Source of the DNA: Rhizobium sp. AAP43
Lineage (GTDB): Bacteria > Pseudomonadota > Alphaproteobacteria > Rhizobiales > Rhizobiaceae
NCBI RefSeq assembly: GCF_001296045.1
Contig: NZ_LJHS01000007.1
Location: 1 to 64,000 of the forward strand
Direction of reading: 5' to 3'
DNA length: 64,000 nucleotides
Under the pieces are notes generated by a model. It had not been told where the DNA came from. It saw nothing but the letters and a program-made list of their open reading frames with translations, and did no database searches. The translations under genes were made by a program, and so were the position numbers. Below, piece by piece: positions 44,189 to 52,756 of this stretch; the first letter of the stretch is position 1, and every line of letters starts with the position of its first letter.

Positions 44189-45313
44189 CTAAAGCCCCGA
44201 TGCCTTGGTCAGGTTGATGCGGAAGCGGTCCCGACGCCGCTGATAGCGGCGGGTCATCTCGGCTGATGCATGCCCGAGGTGCTTTTGGACATAACGCTCT
44301 TCCACGTCTGCTGACGATGCGAGCCCGGCACGCAATGAGTGCCCTGAGAACTTAAGGGCGCGGTCTGTCTCGCTCAGGTCGCCGCCGATGCCTGCCGCCA
44401 TGGCGGCACGCTTGACCAGCCGCGCGACTTCCTTGTCATTCAAGCGATCGGGGCCGACGGATTTTCCTTGCCCAGTGATGCGGCGGAACAGGGCCCCATG
44501 CGCAAGTTTGGCGAACTTGATCCATGTTTCGATGGCTGCAACCGGGCAGCTTGCGTCGGCTGAACCCCGTCCAATCTCCACTTCCCGCCAGCCGGTCTTG
44601 CCGCGCAGGGTTACAACCAAGCCTTGGTCGAGGATTTCGATCCAGCCTCGACCCTCCTCGGTTTGATCGGGTTTCAGATCAAGCCCGACGATTTCCGATC
44701 GCCGAAGGGCGCCGGCATAACCGACAAGCAGCATGGCACGGTCGCGCATTCCCCGAAGCGTTCCTCGTTCGAGCGTATCGATCATCGCGAGGATGTCTTC
44801 GCCCATCACCGCTTCCTTCTGCGCAGGCGGGCGAGCATGGAGGTTACGGATACCCGCCATCACCGTGGTGATGTGGCGGTCCTTGCGATCAAGGACGAGG
44901 CCACGCTGCGCGTAATTCCAGGATAGTGAGGAAAGGCGGCGCTCGATTGTCGCGACCGAATTCGGCTTTGCGCCACGATCGCCAGGGCCGGCGGCGGTGC
45001 CTGAGGTGCAGGCGGTGATATAAAGGCCGACGGTCTGCGGATTTGCAGGAACGACATTGATGTTCGATCTCCGACACCAGGCAGCAAAATGTTTCCAGTC
45101 AGATGCATAGGCCTTGCGGGTGTTGGCGGAACTTGCTGCCTCGACATAGGCCCGCGCCCGCGCGGTCAGGTCGGCCAGATGTGCAGGGTCTGCGGCGCTT
45201 TCAGCGGGGGAGGCGGGCGATGTCAGAGCGGCATCACTGGGAGCCACAATACCCGGCGGTGAAGAGCTCACCTTGACGCAATCTTCACTGCTTTGATCGA
45301 TGATTTGGGTCAT
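44189..45313 (-). CDS. Tyrosine site-specific recombinase, solitary
   Basis: The 374-residue protein has a variable N-terminus, a core-binding SAM-like domain (about 50-155, ARARAYVEAASSANTRKAYA) and a catalytic domain with Arg204 (ALRRSEIVGL), Lys239 (LRGKTGW), His325-x-x-Arg328 (GHSLRAG), His348 (HLGHAS) and nucleophile Tyr357 (RRYQRRR). All active-site residues are intact. No phage, transposase or excisionase genes, and no tRNA, adjoin it. It is convergent with glsA and has a striking inverted repeat 19 bp before its start. Confidence 0.92.
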   Translation of the reverse strand: MTQIIDQSSEDCVKVSSSPPGIVAPSDAALTSPASPAESAADPAHLADLTARARAYVEAASSANTRKAYASDWKHFAAWCRRSNINVVPANPQTVGLYITACTSGTAAGPGDRGAKPNSVATIERRLSSLSWNYAQRGLVLDRKDRHITTVMAGIRNLHARPPAQKEAVMGEDILAMIDTLERGTLRGMRDRAMLLVGYAGALRRSEIVGLDLKPDQTEEGRGWIEILDQGLVVTLRGKTGWREVEIGRGSADASCPVAAIETWIKFAKLAHGALFRRITGQGKSVGPDRLNDKEVARLVKRAAMAAGIGGDLSETDRALKFSGHSLRAGLASSADVEERYVQKHLGHASAEMTRRYQRRRDRFRINLTKASGL

Positions 45314-45331
45314 TCAACCCACTAAGACCAA

Positions 45332-45362
45332 AATGTCCGATAATGCAAGATTATCGGACATT
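45332..45362. repeat. 13-5-13 bp inverted repeat, candidate recombination site
   Basis: AATGTCCGATAAT (45332-45344) and ATTATCGGACATT (45350-45362) are exact inverted copies separated by GCAAG. The layout resembles the core site of a Cre/Xer-like recombinase. The arms also resemble TGTCYGATAAT, the resolvase half-site of Tn3-family res sites. Its position 19 bp upstream of the recombinase start suggests it is either the substrate site or an operator for that gene. Confidence 0.6.
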
Positions 45363-45709
45363 ATTGATCGACGACGGGGAGTGCAGTTATCGGGCCAAAT
45401 GGGCGGCAAACTGCACGTACCGTTTTTGAACTCAAATGACCGGAACGTGGTGTTCGCCCGTCGGCGGTACCGATGACCTCCCGGCCGACAGCGGGGGGAA
45501 CATGAATAAATACGCAGGGATTTAGGAATGACGGCCGCAGTCTCTGTTTCCAGGCGGATGCTGGACTTACAGATAGGCGCCTTCCAAACCATGGCAGAGG
45601 TTATGCCTTGGCTGTTCGCGACGCTCGTTTTCCTCTCGGCCACTTGAATCTAAGCCAGAAGGATCGCTTTGGATGGTTTTAGCTCTTTCCGAGGGGGAGT
45701 TGCTGAAGA
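45363..45709. other. 347-bp stretch without a confident gene
   Basis: It lies between the inverted repeat beside the recombinase and the GntR gene. A 39-codon frame (ATG 45528 to TGA 45647; MTAAVSVSRRMLDLQIGAFQ...) has a poorly spaced AGGA and could be a remnant. A 109-codon minus-strand frame here has no recognisable motif. The patch may be the relic of a mobile element. Confidence 0.4.
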
Positions 45710-46405
45710 TCACAGCTCTTCCTTCAAGAGCAGTGATCTGGCGATTTCAGAGGCCTCTTCAATATGCGATCGGCAGGCCCGCTCTGCTGCTTTCGGGTCG
45801 TTGTCTGCAATGGCATTGAAAATTTCTCTCATCCGGGCAGGTCCAGAGACTGTGCGATTGCGTGTCGAAAGCGTCATCACTCTCAGGCGGGAGATACGTC
45901 CGTTGAGACGGTTCACGATTTCCCAGGCGATGACATGCCCACCGGCCTCAAACATGACTTTATAGAACTCATGTGTCGCATCCAGAATTGCGGGCGGAGA
46001 CTGGTTCTTTGACGTTTGATCGAGTTCATCGAGGGCTGTTGCCAGTTTGGCCTTGATTGCCGCATCGGCTCGCCTCGCACAATCTGCCGCCGCAGTGGCT
46101 TCGAGAGCCAATCGGATCTCGTAGATTTGTCTGGCATCCTCCCAGCTAATCCGTGCGACCGTGGGGCCCTGCTTTGCAACGTTTTCGACCAGCCCCTCTG
46201 ATTCCAGATGGCGGATGACTTCCCGGATCACGGAGCGCGAGACACCCATCTGCTCGCAGAGGTTCCGCTCGACCAATCTTTGTCCCGGTTCAAAAAGGCC
46301 CGAGATAATGGCGCGCCGCAGCCGGTCGAGAGCAATCTCCCTCAAGGTCACGGGCGGGGTTTCGATCCGCAGATCGGCAAGGTCATTGTCTTGTTTCAGC
46401 ATCAT
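45710..46405 (-). CDS. GntR-family (FCD) regulator of the catabolic operon
   Basis: The product (231 residues from Met at 46405; a longer frame reaches 46471) has a winged helix (LREIALDRLRRAIISGLFEP, LCEQMGVSRSVIREVIRHLE, GLVENVAKQGPTVARI) and a helical FCD domain (about 95-215) with the usual acidic/His metal residues. It is divergent from the DUF1185-to-ABC operon and very probably controls it. The longer start would overlap the TGGTATACCA operator, so I prefer 46405 or the next Met at 46402. Confidence 0.9.
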   Translation of the reverse strand: MMLKQDNDLADLRIETPPVTLREIALDRLRRAIISGLFEPGQRLVERNLCEQMGVSRSVIREVIRHLESEGLVENVAKQGPTVARISWEDARQIYEIRLALEATAAADCARRADAAIKAKLATALDELDQTSKNQSPPAILDATHEFYKVMFEAGGHVIAWEIVNRLNGRISRLRVMTLSTRNRTVSGPARMREIFNAIADNDPKAAERACRSHIEEASEIARSLLLKEEL

Positions 46406-46440
46406 TCTTCCATAGCTGCATTTTTTGTCACCAGCAAGGT

Positions 46441-46499
46441 CTTGACACGTTGTCTGATGGTATACCAACATGTGGCATACACATCAGAAGGAGGCGGCC
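46441..46499 (+). promoter_or_regulatory. GntR operator and promoter of the catabolic operon
   Basis: TTGACA (46442-46447) is a good -35 element and TGGTATACCA (46458-46467) is a perfect 10-bp palindrome of the classic FCD-GntR operator type; a diverged copy TGGCATACAC follows at 46472. The operator would lie in the promoter core, so the GntR protein should repress until its ligand is bound. GAAGGAGG just before 46500 is a strong ribosome site and marks the next gene's TTG start. Confidence 0.65.
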
Positions 46500-47102
46500 T
46501 TGGTTCCGGTCATTCGCAAAACCCTGCTCCACGTTGAAACCACGCTCATCGAAGGTGGTAAGGCAGCACCGAAGCCGCTGAAGCTGATTGCTGCAATTGC
46601 CGTCCTGAAGAACCCTTGGGCCGGACGTGGTTTCGTCGAAGACTTGAAGCCCGAGATCCATGCAGCAGCTCCAGTGCTCGGTGCGCTTCTCACCAAGATG
46701 ATCCTTGACGTAACGGGATCGGGGGAGGCTGTCGAAGCCTATGGCAAGGCCGCTGTCGTCGGTCTCGACGGTGAAGTCGAACATGCCTCGGCACTCATCC
46801 ACACGCTTCGCTTTGGCAACCATTATCGCCAGGCCGTCGGTGCCAAGTCCTATCTCGCCTTCTGCAATACGCGGGGAGGGGCCAATGCTCCGATCATGAT
46901 CCCGCTGATGGATAAAAATGACGAGGGTCGTCGCTCGCACTACCTGACGATCCAGTGCGCCATTCCAGATGCCCCTGCAGCAGACGAGATTGTTGTCGCG
47001 CTCGGCGCATCGATCGGCGGACGTCCGCACCATCGCATTGGTGATCGCTATCAGGACCTGAAGGAGTTGGGCAACGATGTCCATAATCCCGCAGCGGTCT
47101 GA
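46500..47102 (+). CDS. DUF1185 (amino acid synthesis family) protein
   Basis: The 200-residue product reads VPVIRKTLLHVETTLIEGGK, LIAAIAVLKNPWAGRGFVED, EAYGKAAVVGLDGEVEHASA, RRSHYLTIQCAIPDAPAADE, GRPHHRIGDRYQDLKEL. This matches PF06684 (DUF1185), whose solved members show a chorismate-mutase-like fold and unknown activity; a role in amino-compound metabolism has been suggested. I chose TTG 46500 behind AAGGAGG; ATG 46470 lies at the operator edge and lacks a ribosome site. It overlaps the next gene by 26 bp. Confidence 0.85.
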   Translation: MVPVIRKTLLHVETTLIEGGKAAPKPLKLIAAIAVLKNPWAGRGFVEDLKPEIHAAAPVLGALLTKMILDVTGSGEAVEAYGKAAVVGLDGEVEHASALIHTLRFGNHYRQAVGAKSYLAFCNTRGGANAPIMIPLMDKNDEGRRSHYLTIQCAIPDAPAADEIVVALGASIGGRPHHRIGDRYQDLKELGNDVHNPAAV

Positions 47103-47892
47103 GACACCGTCGGGCACGGCCTATGTCGCGGTCGGACGCGGCGAGCCGCTGGTCCTGATCCATGGCGTCGGCATGAAGCTGGAGGCCTGGCTGCCGCAGA
47201 TCGAAGCCCTTTCCGGCAGCTTTGAAGTGATTGCAGCCGACCTTCCTGGGCACGGCGAAAGCGCCCCACTCACAGGCGGGTCTGCCTTGCCGGCTTTTGT
47301 CGGCCGGTTTACGCGGTTCCTCGCGGAAATCGATCGTGGGCCGGTCAGTGTTGCAGGCCATTCCATGGGCGCGCTGATCGCGGGCGGGCTTGCCGTCGAA
47401 GCGCCGTCCTTTGTTCGGCGCGTGGCACTTCTCAATGGTGTCTATCGGCGCGATCCGATGGCCCGCGACGCGGTGATGAAGCGCGCTGCCGAAATCGAGA
47501 CCGGTGGCTTTGACCGCGAAGCGCCTTTGCGCCGCTGGTTTGGCGATGGGCATGAGCATGAAGAGGCCGCCTATGCTTTGTCGCGGCGGCTGCTGGCCGA
47601 AGTCGATCAGCAGGGTTATGCGACCGCCTATGCAGCCTTTGCCAACGGAGACGCGGTCTATGCTGACCGTTGGCCGGACGTCACCTGTCCCGCTCTGTTC
47701 CTGACAGGTGAGGGGGATCTCAATTCGACGCCAGATATGGCTGAGGCTATGGCGGCATCGACGTCGATGGGACGGGCGGTGGTCATTCCCGGTCACCGCC
47801 ACATGGTCAACCTGACGGCGCCACAGGCAGTGAATGACGCCCTTGCCGAATGGATGAGTTGGACCACGGAGGAAGCCTGCCATGACGCATGA
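47077..47892 (+). CDS. Alpha/beta hydrolase
   Basis: The 271-residue protein has the oxyanion motif LVLIHGVGM (26-34), a nucleophile elbow GHSMG with Ser96, a C-terminal LFLTGEGDLNSTP acid region and GHRHMVNLTAP with the catalytic His. It resembles RutD/enol-lactone type hydrolases that cut C-C, ester or amide-like bonds in ring-cleavage pathways. It is co-transcribed with the flavin monooxygenase system and overlaps its neighbours on both sides (26 and 11 bp). Substrate is unknown. Confidence 0.9.
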   Translation: MSIIPQRSETPSGTAYVAVGRGEPLVLIHGVGMKLEAWLPQIEALSGSFEVIAADLPGHGESAPLTGGSALPAFVGRFTRFLAEIDRGPVSVAGHSMGALIAGGLAVEAPSFVRRVALLNGVYRRDPMARDAVMKRAAEIETGGFDREAPLRRWFGDGHEHEEAAYALSRRLLAEVDQQGYATAYAAFANGDAVYADRWPDVTCPALFLTGEGDLNSTPDMAEAMAASTSMGRAVVIPGHRHMVNLTAPQAVNDALAEWMSWTTEEACHDA

Positions 47893-48808
47893 TTCGCGCG
47901 CCCTCAGAAATGCCTTCGGCGCCTTCCTGACCGGCGTCACCGTGGTGACCACCCGCAACGCCGCTGGCGAGCCGATCGGCTTCACCGCCAATTCCTTCGC
48001 CAGCGTCTCGCTCGATCCGCCTCTTCTTCTCGTCTGCCTCGCCAAGACCTCGCGCAATTTCGACGCGATGACCCGATCCATAGGCTTTGCCGTCAACATC
48101 CTCTCCGAAGCGCAGAAGGACGTGTCGAACACCTTCGCCCGACCGGTTGAGGATCGCTTTGCAGCCGTCTCCTGGAGCGACGGTCCCTATGGCTCTCCCG
48201 TCTTTGCCGATGTCTCGGCCTGGTTCGACTGTTCAACCTATCAGGTGGTCGAGGCCGGCGACCATGTGATCCTGATCGGCCGGGTCGAAGCCTTCGAGGA
48301 TACGGGCCTTGCCGGGCTTGGCTATGCGCGGGGCGGTTATTTCTCGCCAGCGCTGTCGGACAAGGCATTGCTTGCCGGCCAGGACATGCCGCAAACACTT
48401 GGAACGGTCGCCGAACGCGCCGGCGAGGTACTTTTGCAGGAAGCGCCTGATGGCACGCTTGGCCTTCCATCGATCGAACTGGAGAGTGGTGGTGACGGCG
48501 TCGACGCCCTGTTCGGCCATCTGCATGATCTTTGCCGCCTTCCGGTCGCGCCTGGCCTTGTCTACTCCATCTATGAGGACACCCAAGCCCGCCGCCAGCA
48601 CGTCATCTATCGGGCAACGCTCGGGGAAGGCGATATCGAGGGGGCAAAGCTCTACCCCGTCGACGCGCTGCCGCTCGAGCGCGTCGCCGATCGGGCCACG
48701 CGCGACGTGCTGAAGCGCTACGCTCAGGAATCGAGCCTCGGCAATTTCGGGGTCTATGTCGGAAATCAGGAAAAGGGCCGGGTGCATGCCCAGGCCGCCA
48801 GAGGTTAG
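47882..48808 (+). CDS. Flavin reductase with extra C-terminal domain
   Basis: Residues about 5-160 form an FMN-binding flavin reductase (LRNAFGAFLTGVTVVTTRNA, GFTANSFASVSLDPPLLLVC, GRVEAFEDTGLAGLGYARGGY). Such proteins supply reduced FMN to a partner monooxygenase, here surely the luciferase-like gene that follows 3 bp later. The remaining 145 residues (to 308) are not part of the usual 160-190 residue family. They contain QHVIYRATLGEGDIEG and LKRYAQESSLGNFG, and I cannot assign them; they may sense or bind the substrate. Confidence 0.88.
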   Translation: MTHDSRALRNAFGAFLTGVTVVTTRNAAGEPIGFTANSFASVSLDPPLLLVCLAKTSRNFDAMTRSIGFAVNILSEAQKDVSNTFARPVEDRFAAVSWSDGPYGSPVFADVSAWFDCSTYQVVEAGDHVILIGRVEAFEDTGLAGLGYARGGYFSPALSDKALLAGQDMPQTLGTVAERAGEVLLQEAPDGTLGLPSIELESGGDGVDALFGHLHDLCRLPVAPGLVYSIYEDTQARRQHVIYRATLGEGDIEGAKLYPVDALPLERVADRATRDVLKRYAQESSLGNFGVYVGNQEKGRVHAQAARG

Positions 48809-48811
48809 ACC

Positions 48812-49849
48812 ATGAAGTTCTCGCTCTTTGTCCACATGGAAAGGCTGGATGCCAGCCAGTCACACGGGCAACTCTATGAAGAGTTCATTCAGCTCTGCGA
48901 GATCGCCGATCGTGGCGGCATGCATGCGATCTGGACGGGTGAACACCATGCGATGGATTTCACCATCGCGCCGAACCCCTTCATCAATCTGGCTGACCTC
49001 GCCCGCCGCACGAAGAACGTGCGGCTCGGCACGGGAACCGTGATTGCGCCCTTCTGGCATCCTATCAAGCTCGCCGGCGAAGCGGCCATGACCGATATCA
49101 TCTCCGATGGGCGGCTCGATGTCGGCATTGCCCGCGGCGCCTATGGCTTCGAATACGAGCGCCTGCTGCCGGGCCTCGACCCTTGGGGCGCTGGCCAGCG
49201 CATGCGCGAGCTGATCCCGGCGATCAAAGGTATCTGGGCCGGCGACTATGCCCATCAGGGCGAGTTCTGGCAGTTCCCGTCCACGACCTCCGCGCCGAAG
49301 CCGGTGCAGCAGCCGCATCCGCCGATCTGGGTCGCGGCCCGCGATCCCAACAGCCATGAATTTGCCGTCGCCAATGGCTGCAATGTCCAGGTGACGCCGC
49401 TATGGAACGGCGACCTGGAAATCGAGGCACTCATGGGCCGCTTCAACACGGCTTGTGAAAAGGCGGCCGATCAGGCGCGGCCGAAGATCATGCTGCTCTT
49501 GCACACCTATGTCGGCTCGGATGCGAGCGACGTCGATCAGGCGACCCGCGAAGTCAGCGTCTACTACAATTACTTCTCCGCCTGGTTCAAGAACGAGAAG
49601 CCGATCCGCCAGGGCCTGATCGAGCGTCTCACAGAAGAGGAGATGGCCGCCAACGCCATGCTCTCGCCTGAAGTCATGCGGAAAAACCTGCCGATCGGCA
49701 CAGCCGGCGAGGTGATCGCCCGGCTGAAGGCTTACCAGGCGCTGGGTTATGACGAGTATTCCATGTGGATCGACACCGGCATGAGCTTCGAGCGGAAGAA
49801 GGCTTCGCTCGAACGCTTCATCGCCGACGTCATGCCGGCTTTCGGCTGA
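48812..49849 (+). CDS. Luciferase-like flavin-dependent monooxygenase
   Basis: The 345-residue protein is a bacterial luciferase-family (LLM) enzyme: MKFSLFVHMERLD, WTGEHHAMDFTIAPNPFINL, VRLGTGTVIAPFWHPIKLAG, GRLDVGIARGAYGFEYERLL, then PPIWVAARDPNSHEFA. It uses reduced FMN from the adjacent reductase and O2 to oxygenate its substrate, as in alkanal, alkanesulfonate or pyridine-ring oxygenases. It sits in the middle of the operon (3 and 9 bp spacing). The substrate is unknown; aldehyde or N-heterocycle chemistry would fit the neighbours. Confidence 0.93.
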   Translation: MKFSLFVHMERLDASQSHGQLYEEFIQLCEIADRGGMHAIWTGEHHAMDFTIAPNPFINLADLARRTKNVRLGTGTVIAPFWHPIKLAGEAAMTDIISDGRLDVGIARGAYGFEYERLLPGLDPWGAGQRMRELIPAIKGIWAGDYAHQGEFWQFPSTTSAPKPVQQPHPPIWVAARDPNSHEFAVANGCNVQVTPLWNGDLEIEALMGRFNTACEKAADQARPKIMLLLHTYVGSDASDVDQATREVSVYYNYFSAWFKNEKPIRQGLIERLTEEEMAANAMLSPEVMRKNLPIGTAGEVIARLKAYQALGYDEYSMWIDTGMSFERKKASLERFIADVMPAFG

Positions 49850-49858
49850 GGGGGTCTG

Positions 49859-51322
49859 ATGCAGCGCTTTCAGCAATATATCAACGGCATATTCGAAGAT
49901 GGGAGTGGTCGTTTCGAAAGCCTGGATCCAGCAACTGGCACTCCCTGGGCGGACATGCCGGAAGCCCGTGAAGCGGATGTCGAGCGCGCGATCGACGCCG
50001 CCGAATCTGCCTTGCTGGACGGCCCCTGGGCGGCGATGACGGCGACCCAGCGCGGCAAGCTGCTCTACAAACTCGCCGATCTCGTCGCCGCCAATGCACC
50101 GAAACTTGCGGAACTCGAGACGCGCGATACAGGCAAGATCATCCGCGAGACCTCGGCCCAGATTGCCTATGTCGCGGATTACTATCGCTACTACGCCGGG
50201 CTCGCCGACAAGATCGAGGGCGCCTATCTTTCGATCGACAAGCCGGACATGGATGTCTGGCTCCGGCGCGAACCGGTCGGTGTCGTCGCCGCCATCGTGC
50301 CGTGGAATAGCCAGCTGTTTCTCTCCGCCGTCAAGCTCGGCCCCGCACTTGCGGCCGGCTGCACGCTGGTGGTCAAGGCCTCGGAAGATGGGCCGGCACC
50401 GCTTCTGGAATTTGCCCGCCTCGTGCATGAGGCCGGGTTCCCGGATGGCGTCGTCAATATCCTGACGGGCTTTGGCCCCTCCTGCGGCTCGGCGCTTACC
50501 CGCCATCCGAAGGTTGCCCATATCGCCTTTACCGGCGGGCCTGGAACGGCTGCCGCAGTTGTGCGCAATTCAGCCGAGAACCTCGCCAGTACATCGCTCG
50601 AACTCGGCGGCAAATCCCCCTTCGTCGTCTTTGCTGACGCCGACCTTGAGAGCGCTGCCAATGCCCAGGTGGCCGGCATCTTTGCGGCGACCGGGCAGTC
50701 TTGCGTTGCCGGATCGCGCCTCATTGTTGAGGCCTCGGTGAAGGATCGCTTTCTCGATATCCTCAGGGCGAAGGCCGAAGCCATTCGCATCGGCTTGCCG
50801 CTCGATATGGGGACAGAAGTCGGGCCGCTCTGCACTGAGCGCCAGCGGGCAGTGATTGAGCAGACGGTGCAGGCTTCACTGGACGCTGGCGCCCGGCTCG
50901 TAACCGGCGGCAAAAATCCGAGGGAGGAGGGCTTTTATTATGCTCCGACGATCCTCGACTGCGACGGCGTGACGTCGCCTTCGGTCGAAACGGAACTCTT
51001 CGGACCTGTGCTGTCGGTTCTTTCCTTCGACACGGAAGCAGATGCCGTCAGGCTTGCGAACGACACGCGCTATGGGCTGGCGGCTGGCGTTTTCACCCAG
51101 AACCTGACCCGTGCCCATCGCATGATCAAGCGCATCCGCGCCGGCGTCGTCTGGGTGAATACGTATAGGGCCGTGTCCCCGATCGCCCCCTTTGGCGGCT
51201 TCGGCCAGTCCGGCCACGGACGCGAAGGCGGACTTCAAGCCGCCCTGGACTATACGCGGACGAAGACGGTTTGGGTGCGCACATCCGACGATCCGATCCC
51301 CGATCCCTTCGTGATGCGGTGA
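49859..51322 (+). CDS. Aldehyde dehydrogenase
   Basis: The 487-residue product is a standard NAD(P)-dependent ALDH with VAAIVPWNSQLF, the nucleotide-binding FTGGPGTAAAV, Glu248 in LELGGKSPF, catalytic Cys282 in GQSCVAGSR, and the C-terminal FGGFGQSGHGREGG. It should oxidise a semialdehyde or aldehyde released by the monooxygenase/hydrolase steps to an acid. It is most like betaine-, succinate- or hydroxymuconic-semialdehyde dehydrogenases, but the substrate cannot be fixed. It is 9 bp after the LLM gene. Confidence 0.93.
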   Translation: MQRFQQYINGIFEDGSGRFESLDPATGTPWADMPEAREADVERAIDAAESALLDGPWAAMTATQRGKLLYKLADLVAANAPKLAELETRDTGKIIRETSAQIAYVADYYRYYAGLADKIEGAYLSIDKPDMDVWLRREPVGVVAAIVPWNSQLFLSAVKLGPALAAGCTLVVKASEDGPAPLLEFARLVHEAGFPDGVVNILTGFGPSCGSALTRHPKVAHIAFTGGPGTAAAVVRNSAENLASTSLELGGKSPFVVFADADLESAANAQVAGIFAATGQSCVAGSRLIVEASVKDRFLDILRAKAEAIRIGLPLDMGTEVGPLCTERQRAVIEQTVQASLDAGARLVTGGKNPREEGFYYAPTILDCDGVTSPSVETELFGPVLSVLSFDTEADAVRLANDTRYGLAAGVFTQNLTRAHRMIKRIRAGVVWVNTYRAVSPIAPFGGFGQSGHGREGGLQAALDYTRTKTVWVRTSDDPIPDPFVMR

Positions 51323-51326
51323 GCCC

Positions 51327-51656
51327 ATGTACTACGAGATCCGCACTTACCGACTGAAGAACGGCGCGATCCCCAAATATCTGAAGGTCGTCGAGGAAGA
51401 GGGGATTGCGATCCAGAAGACCCATCTTGGCCACCTCGTCGGTTACTTCTTTTCCGAAATCGGCCCGATCAACGAGATCGTTCATATCTGGGCCTTTGCC
51501 AGCCTGGACGAACGGCAGGAGCGGCGGGCCGCCCTGATGGCAGACCCGGCCTGGCGTGCCTTCCTGCCCAAGATCCGCGACCTGATCGAGGTTGCAGACA
51601 ACAAGATCATGAAGCCGGCGGCCTTCTCGCCGCTCGGTACCAGCCTGCCTGCATGA
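51327..51656 (+). CDS. NIPSNAP-family protein
   Basis: The 109-residue protein starts MYYEIRTYRLKNGAIPKYLK and contains THLGHLVGYFFSEIGPINEI, WAFASLDERQERRAALMADP and WRAFLPKIRDL, the ferredoxin-like NIPSNAP pattern. Bacterial members often sit in degradation operons; enzymatic function is not established. It follows the ALDH by 4 bp and precedes the transporter genes by 35 bp. Confidence 0.9.
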   Translation: MYYEIRTYRLKNGAIPKYLKVVEEEGIAIQKTHLGHLVGYFFSEIGPINEIVHIWAFASLDERQERRAALMADPAWRAFLPKIRDLIEVADNKIMKPAAFSPLGTSLPA

Positions 51657-51691
51657 CACATAAAAAGTGAATAATAACGGAGAACGGGAAC

Positions 51692-52702
51692 ATGAAAAAA
51701 CAACTGGCAGCCACAGTCTTTACCGCCCTGATCGGTCTTTCTGGTTCGGCACTCGCCGACGAGATGGTCTTCACCAGCTGGGGCGGCACCACCCAGGACG
51801 CCCAGAAGGCGAATTGGGCAGACAGCTTCACGAACAACACGAGCATTGCAGTCGTCCAGGACGGTCCGACCGACTACGGCAAGATCAAAGCCATGGTCGA
51901 AGCCGGTAGCGTCACATGGGACGTGGTCGACGTAGAGGGCGATTATGCCGTCCAGGCCGGCAAAGCTGGTCTGCTAGAGCCGCTCGACTTCTCCGTCATC
52001 GACAAGTCCAAGCTCGATCCACGTTTCGTCACCGACTATTCCGTCGGCAGCTTCTACTATTCCTTCGTCATTGGCTGCAACAAGGACGCGGCCGGCACCT
52101 GCCCGAAGACCTGGGCCGATCTCTTCGACACGGCCAAGTTCCCCGGCAAGCGCGCCTTCTACAAGTGGTCGGCGCCGGGCGTGATCGAAGCCGCACTGCT
52201 CGCTGACGGTGTTCCCGCCGACAAGCTTTATCCGCTTGATCTCGACCGTGCCTTCAAGAAGCTCGACAGCATCAAGTCTGACATCGTCTGGTGGGATGGT
52301 GGTGCGGCCTCCCAGCAGCTGCTGGCCTCAGGCGAGGCCCCCTTCGGCTCCTTCTGGAATGGCCGCCTGACGGCACTCGCCGCCACCGGTGTCACGGTCG
52401 AAACCTCTTGGGATCAGAACATCACGGCGGCCGATTCCCTTGTCGTGCCCAAGGGATCGAAGAACAAGGATGCAGCGATGAAGTTCATCGCCCATGCGAC
52501 CGCCGACATGCAGCAATCGTTGTTCTCGATGGCGACCGGTTATGCCCCGACCAATGTCGACGCCAATCTCCTGATGGACGAAGCCGTTCGCAAGACTTTG
52601 CCTGACATGCAGGCCGAAAGCCAGGTCAATGCCGACATGACCTACTGGGCCGACAATCGCGACGAGATCGGCAAGCGCTGGTACGACTGGCAGGCCAAGT
52701 AA
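51692..52702 (+). CDS. ABC transporter periplasmic binding protein (polyamine type)
   Basis: The 336-residue protein has a Sec signal (MKKQLAATVFTALIGLSGSA, cut after ALA) and a mature start DEMVFTSWGGTTQDAQKANW, typical of PotD/PotF-like binding proteins. The segment SVTWDVVDVEGDYAVQAGKA and GKRAFYKWSAPGVIEAALL follow the family. The ligand is probably a cationic amine, amino acid or nitrogen compound and is presumably the substrate of the upstream enzymes. Its start is preceded by GGAGAACGGG. Confidence 0.93.
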   Translation: MKKQLAATVFTALIGLSGSALADEMVFTSWGGTTQDAQKANWADSFTNNTSIAVVQDGPTDYGKIKAMVEAGSVTWDVVDVEGDYAVQAGKAGLLEPLDFSVIDKSKLDPRFVTDYSVGSFYYSFVIGCNKDAAGTCPKTWADLFDTAKFPGKRAFYKWSAPGVIEAALLADGVPADKLYPLDLDRAFKKLDSIKSDIVWWDGGAASQQLLASGEAPFGSFWNGRLTALAATGVTVETSWDQNITAADSLVVPKGSKNKDAAMKFIAHATADMQQSLFSMATGYAPTNVDANLLMDEAVRKTLPDMQAESQVNADMTYWADNRDEIGKRWYDWQAK

Positions 52703-52710
52703 GCGAGAAA

Positions 52711-52734
52711 GCCGGCCGGTTTCGATCGGCCGGC
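52711..52734 (+). terminator. Hairpin between binding protein and permease genes
   Basis: GCCGGCCG (52711-52718) and CGGCCGGC (52727-52734) form a perfect 8-bp GC stem with an 8-nt loop, 8 bp after the binding-protein stop. There is no U tract; it probably works as a partial attenuator or 3' stabiliser that raises binding-protein yield. Confidence 0.55.
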
Positions 52735-52756
52735 CCAACAGAACCGGGGCAACAGC

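Noticed and set aside
45314-45643. 109-codon minus-strand frame upstream of the recombinase
   Set aside because: It includes the inverted repeat and has no recognisable motif; probably not a gene.
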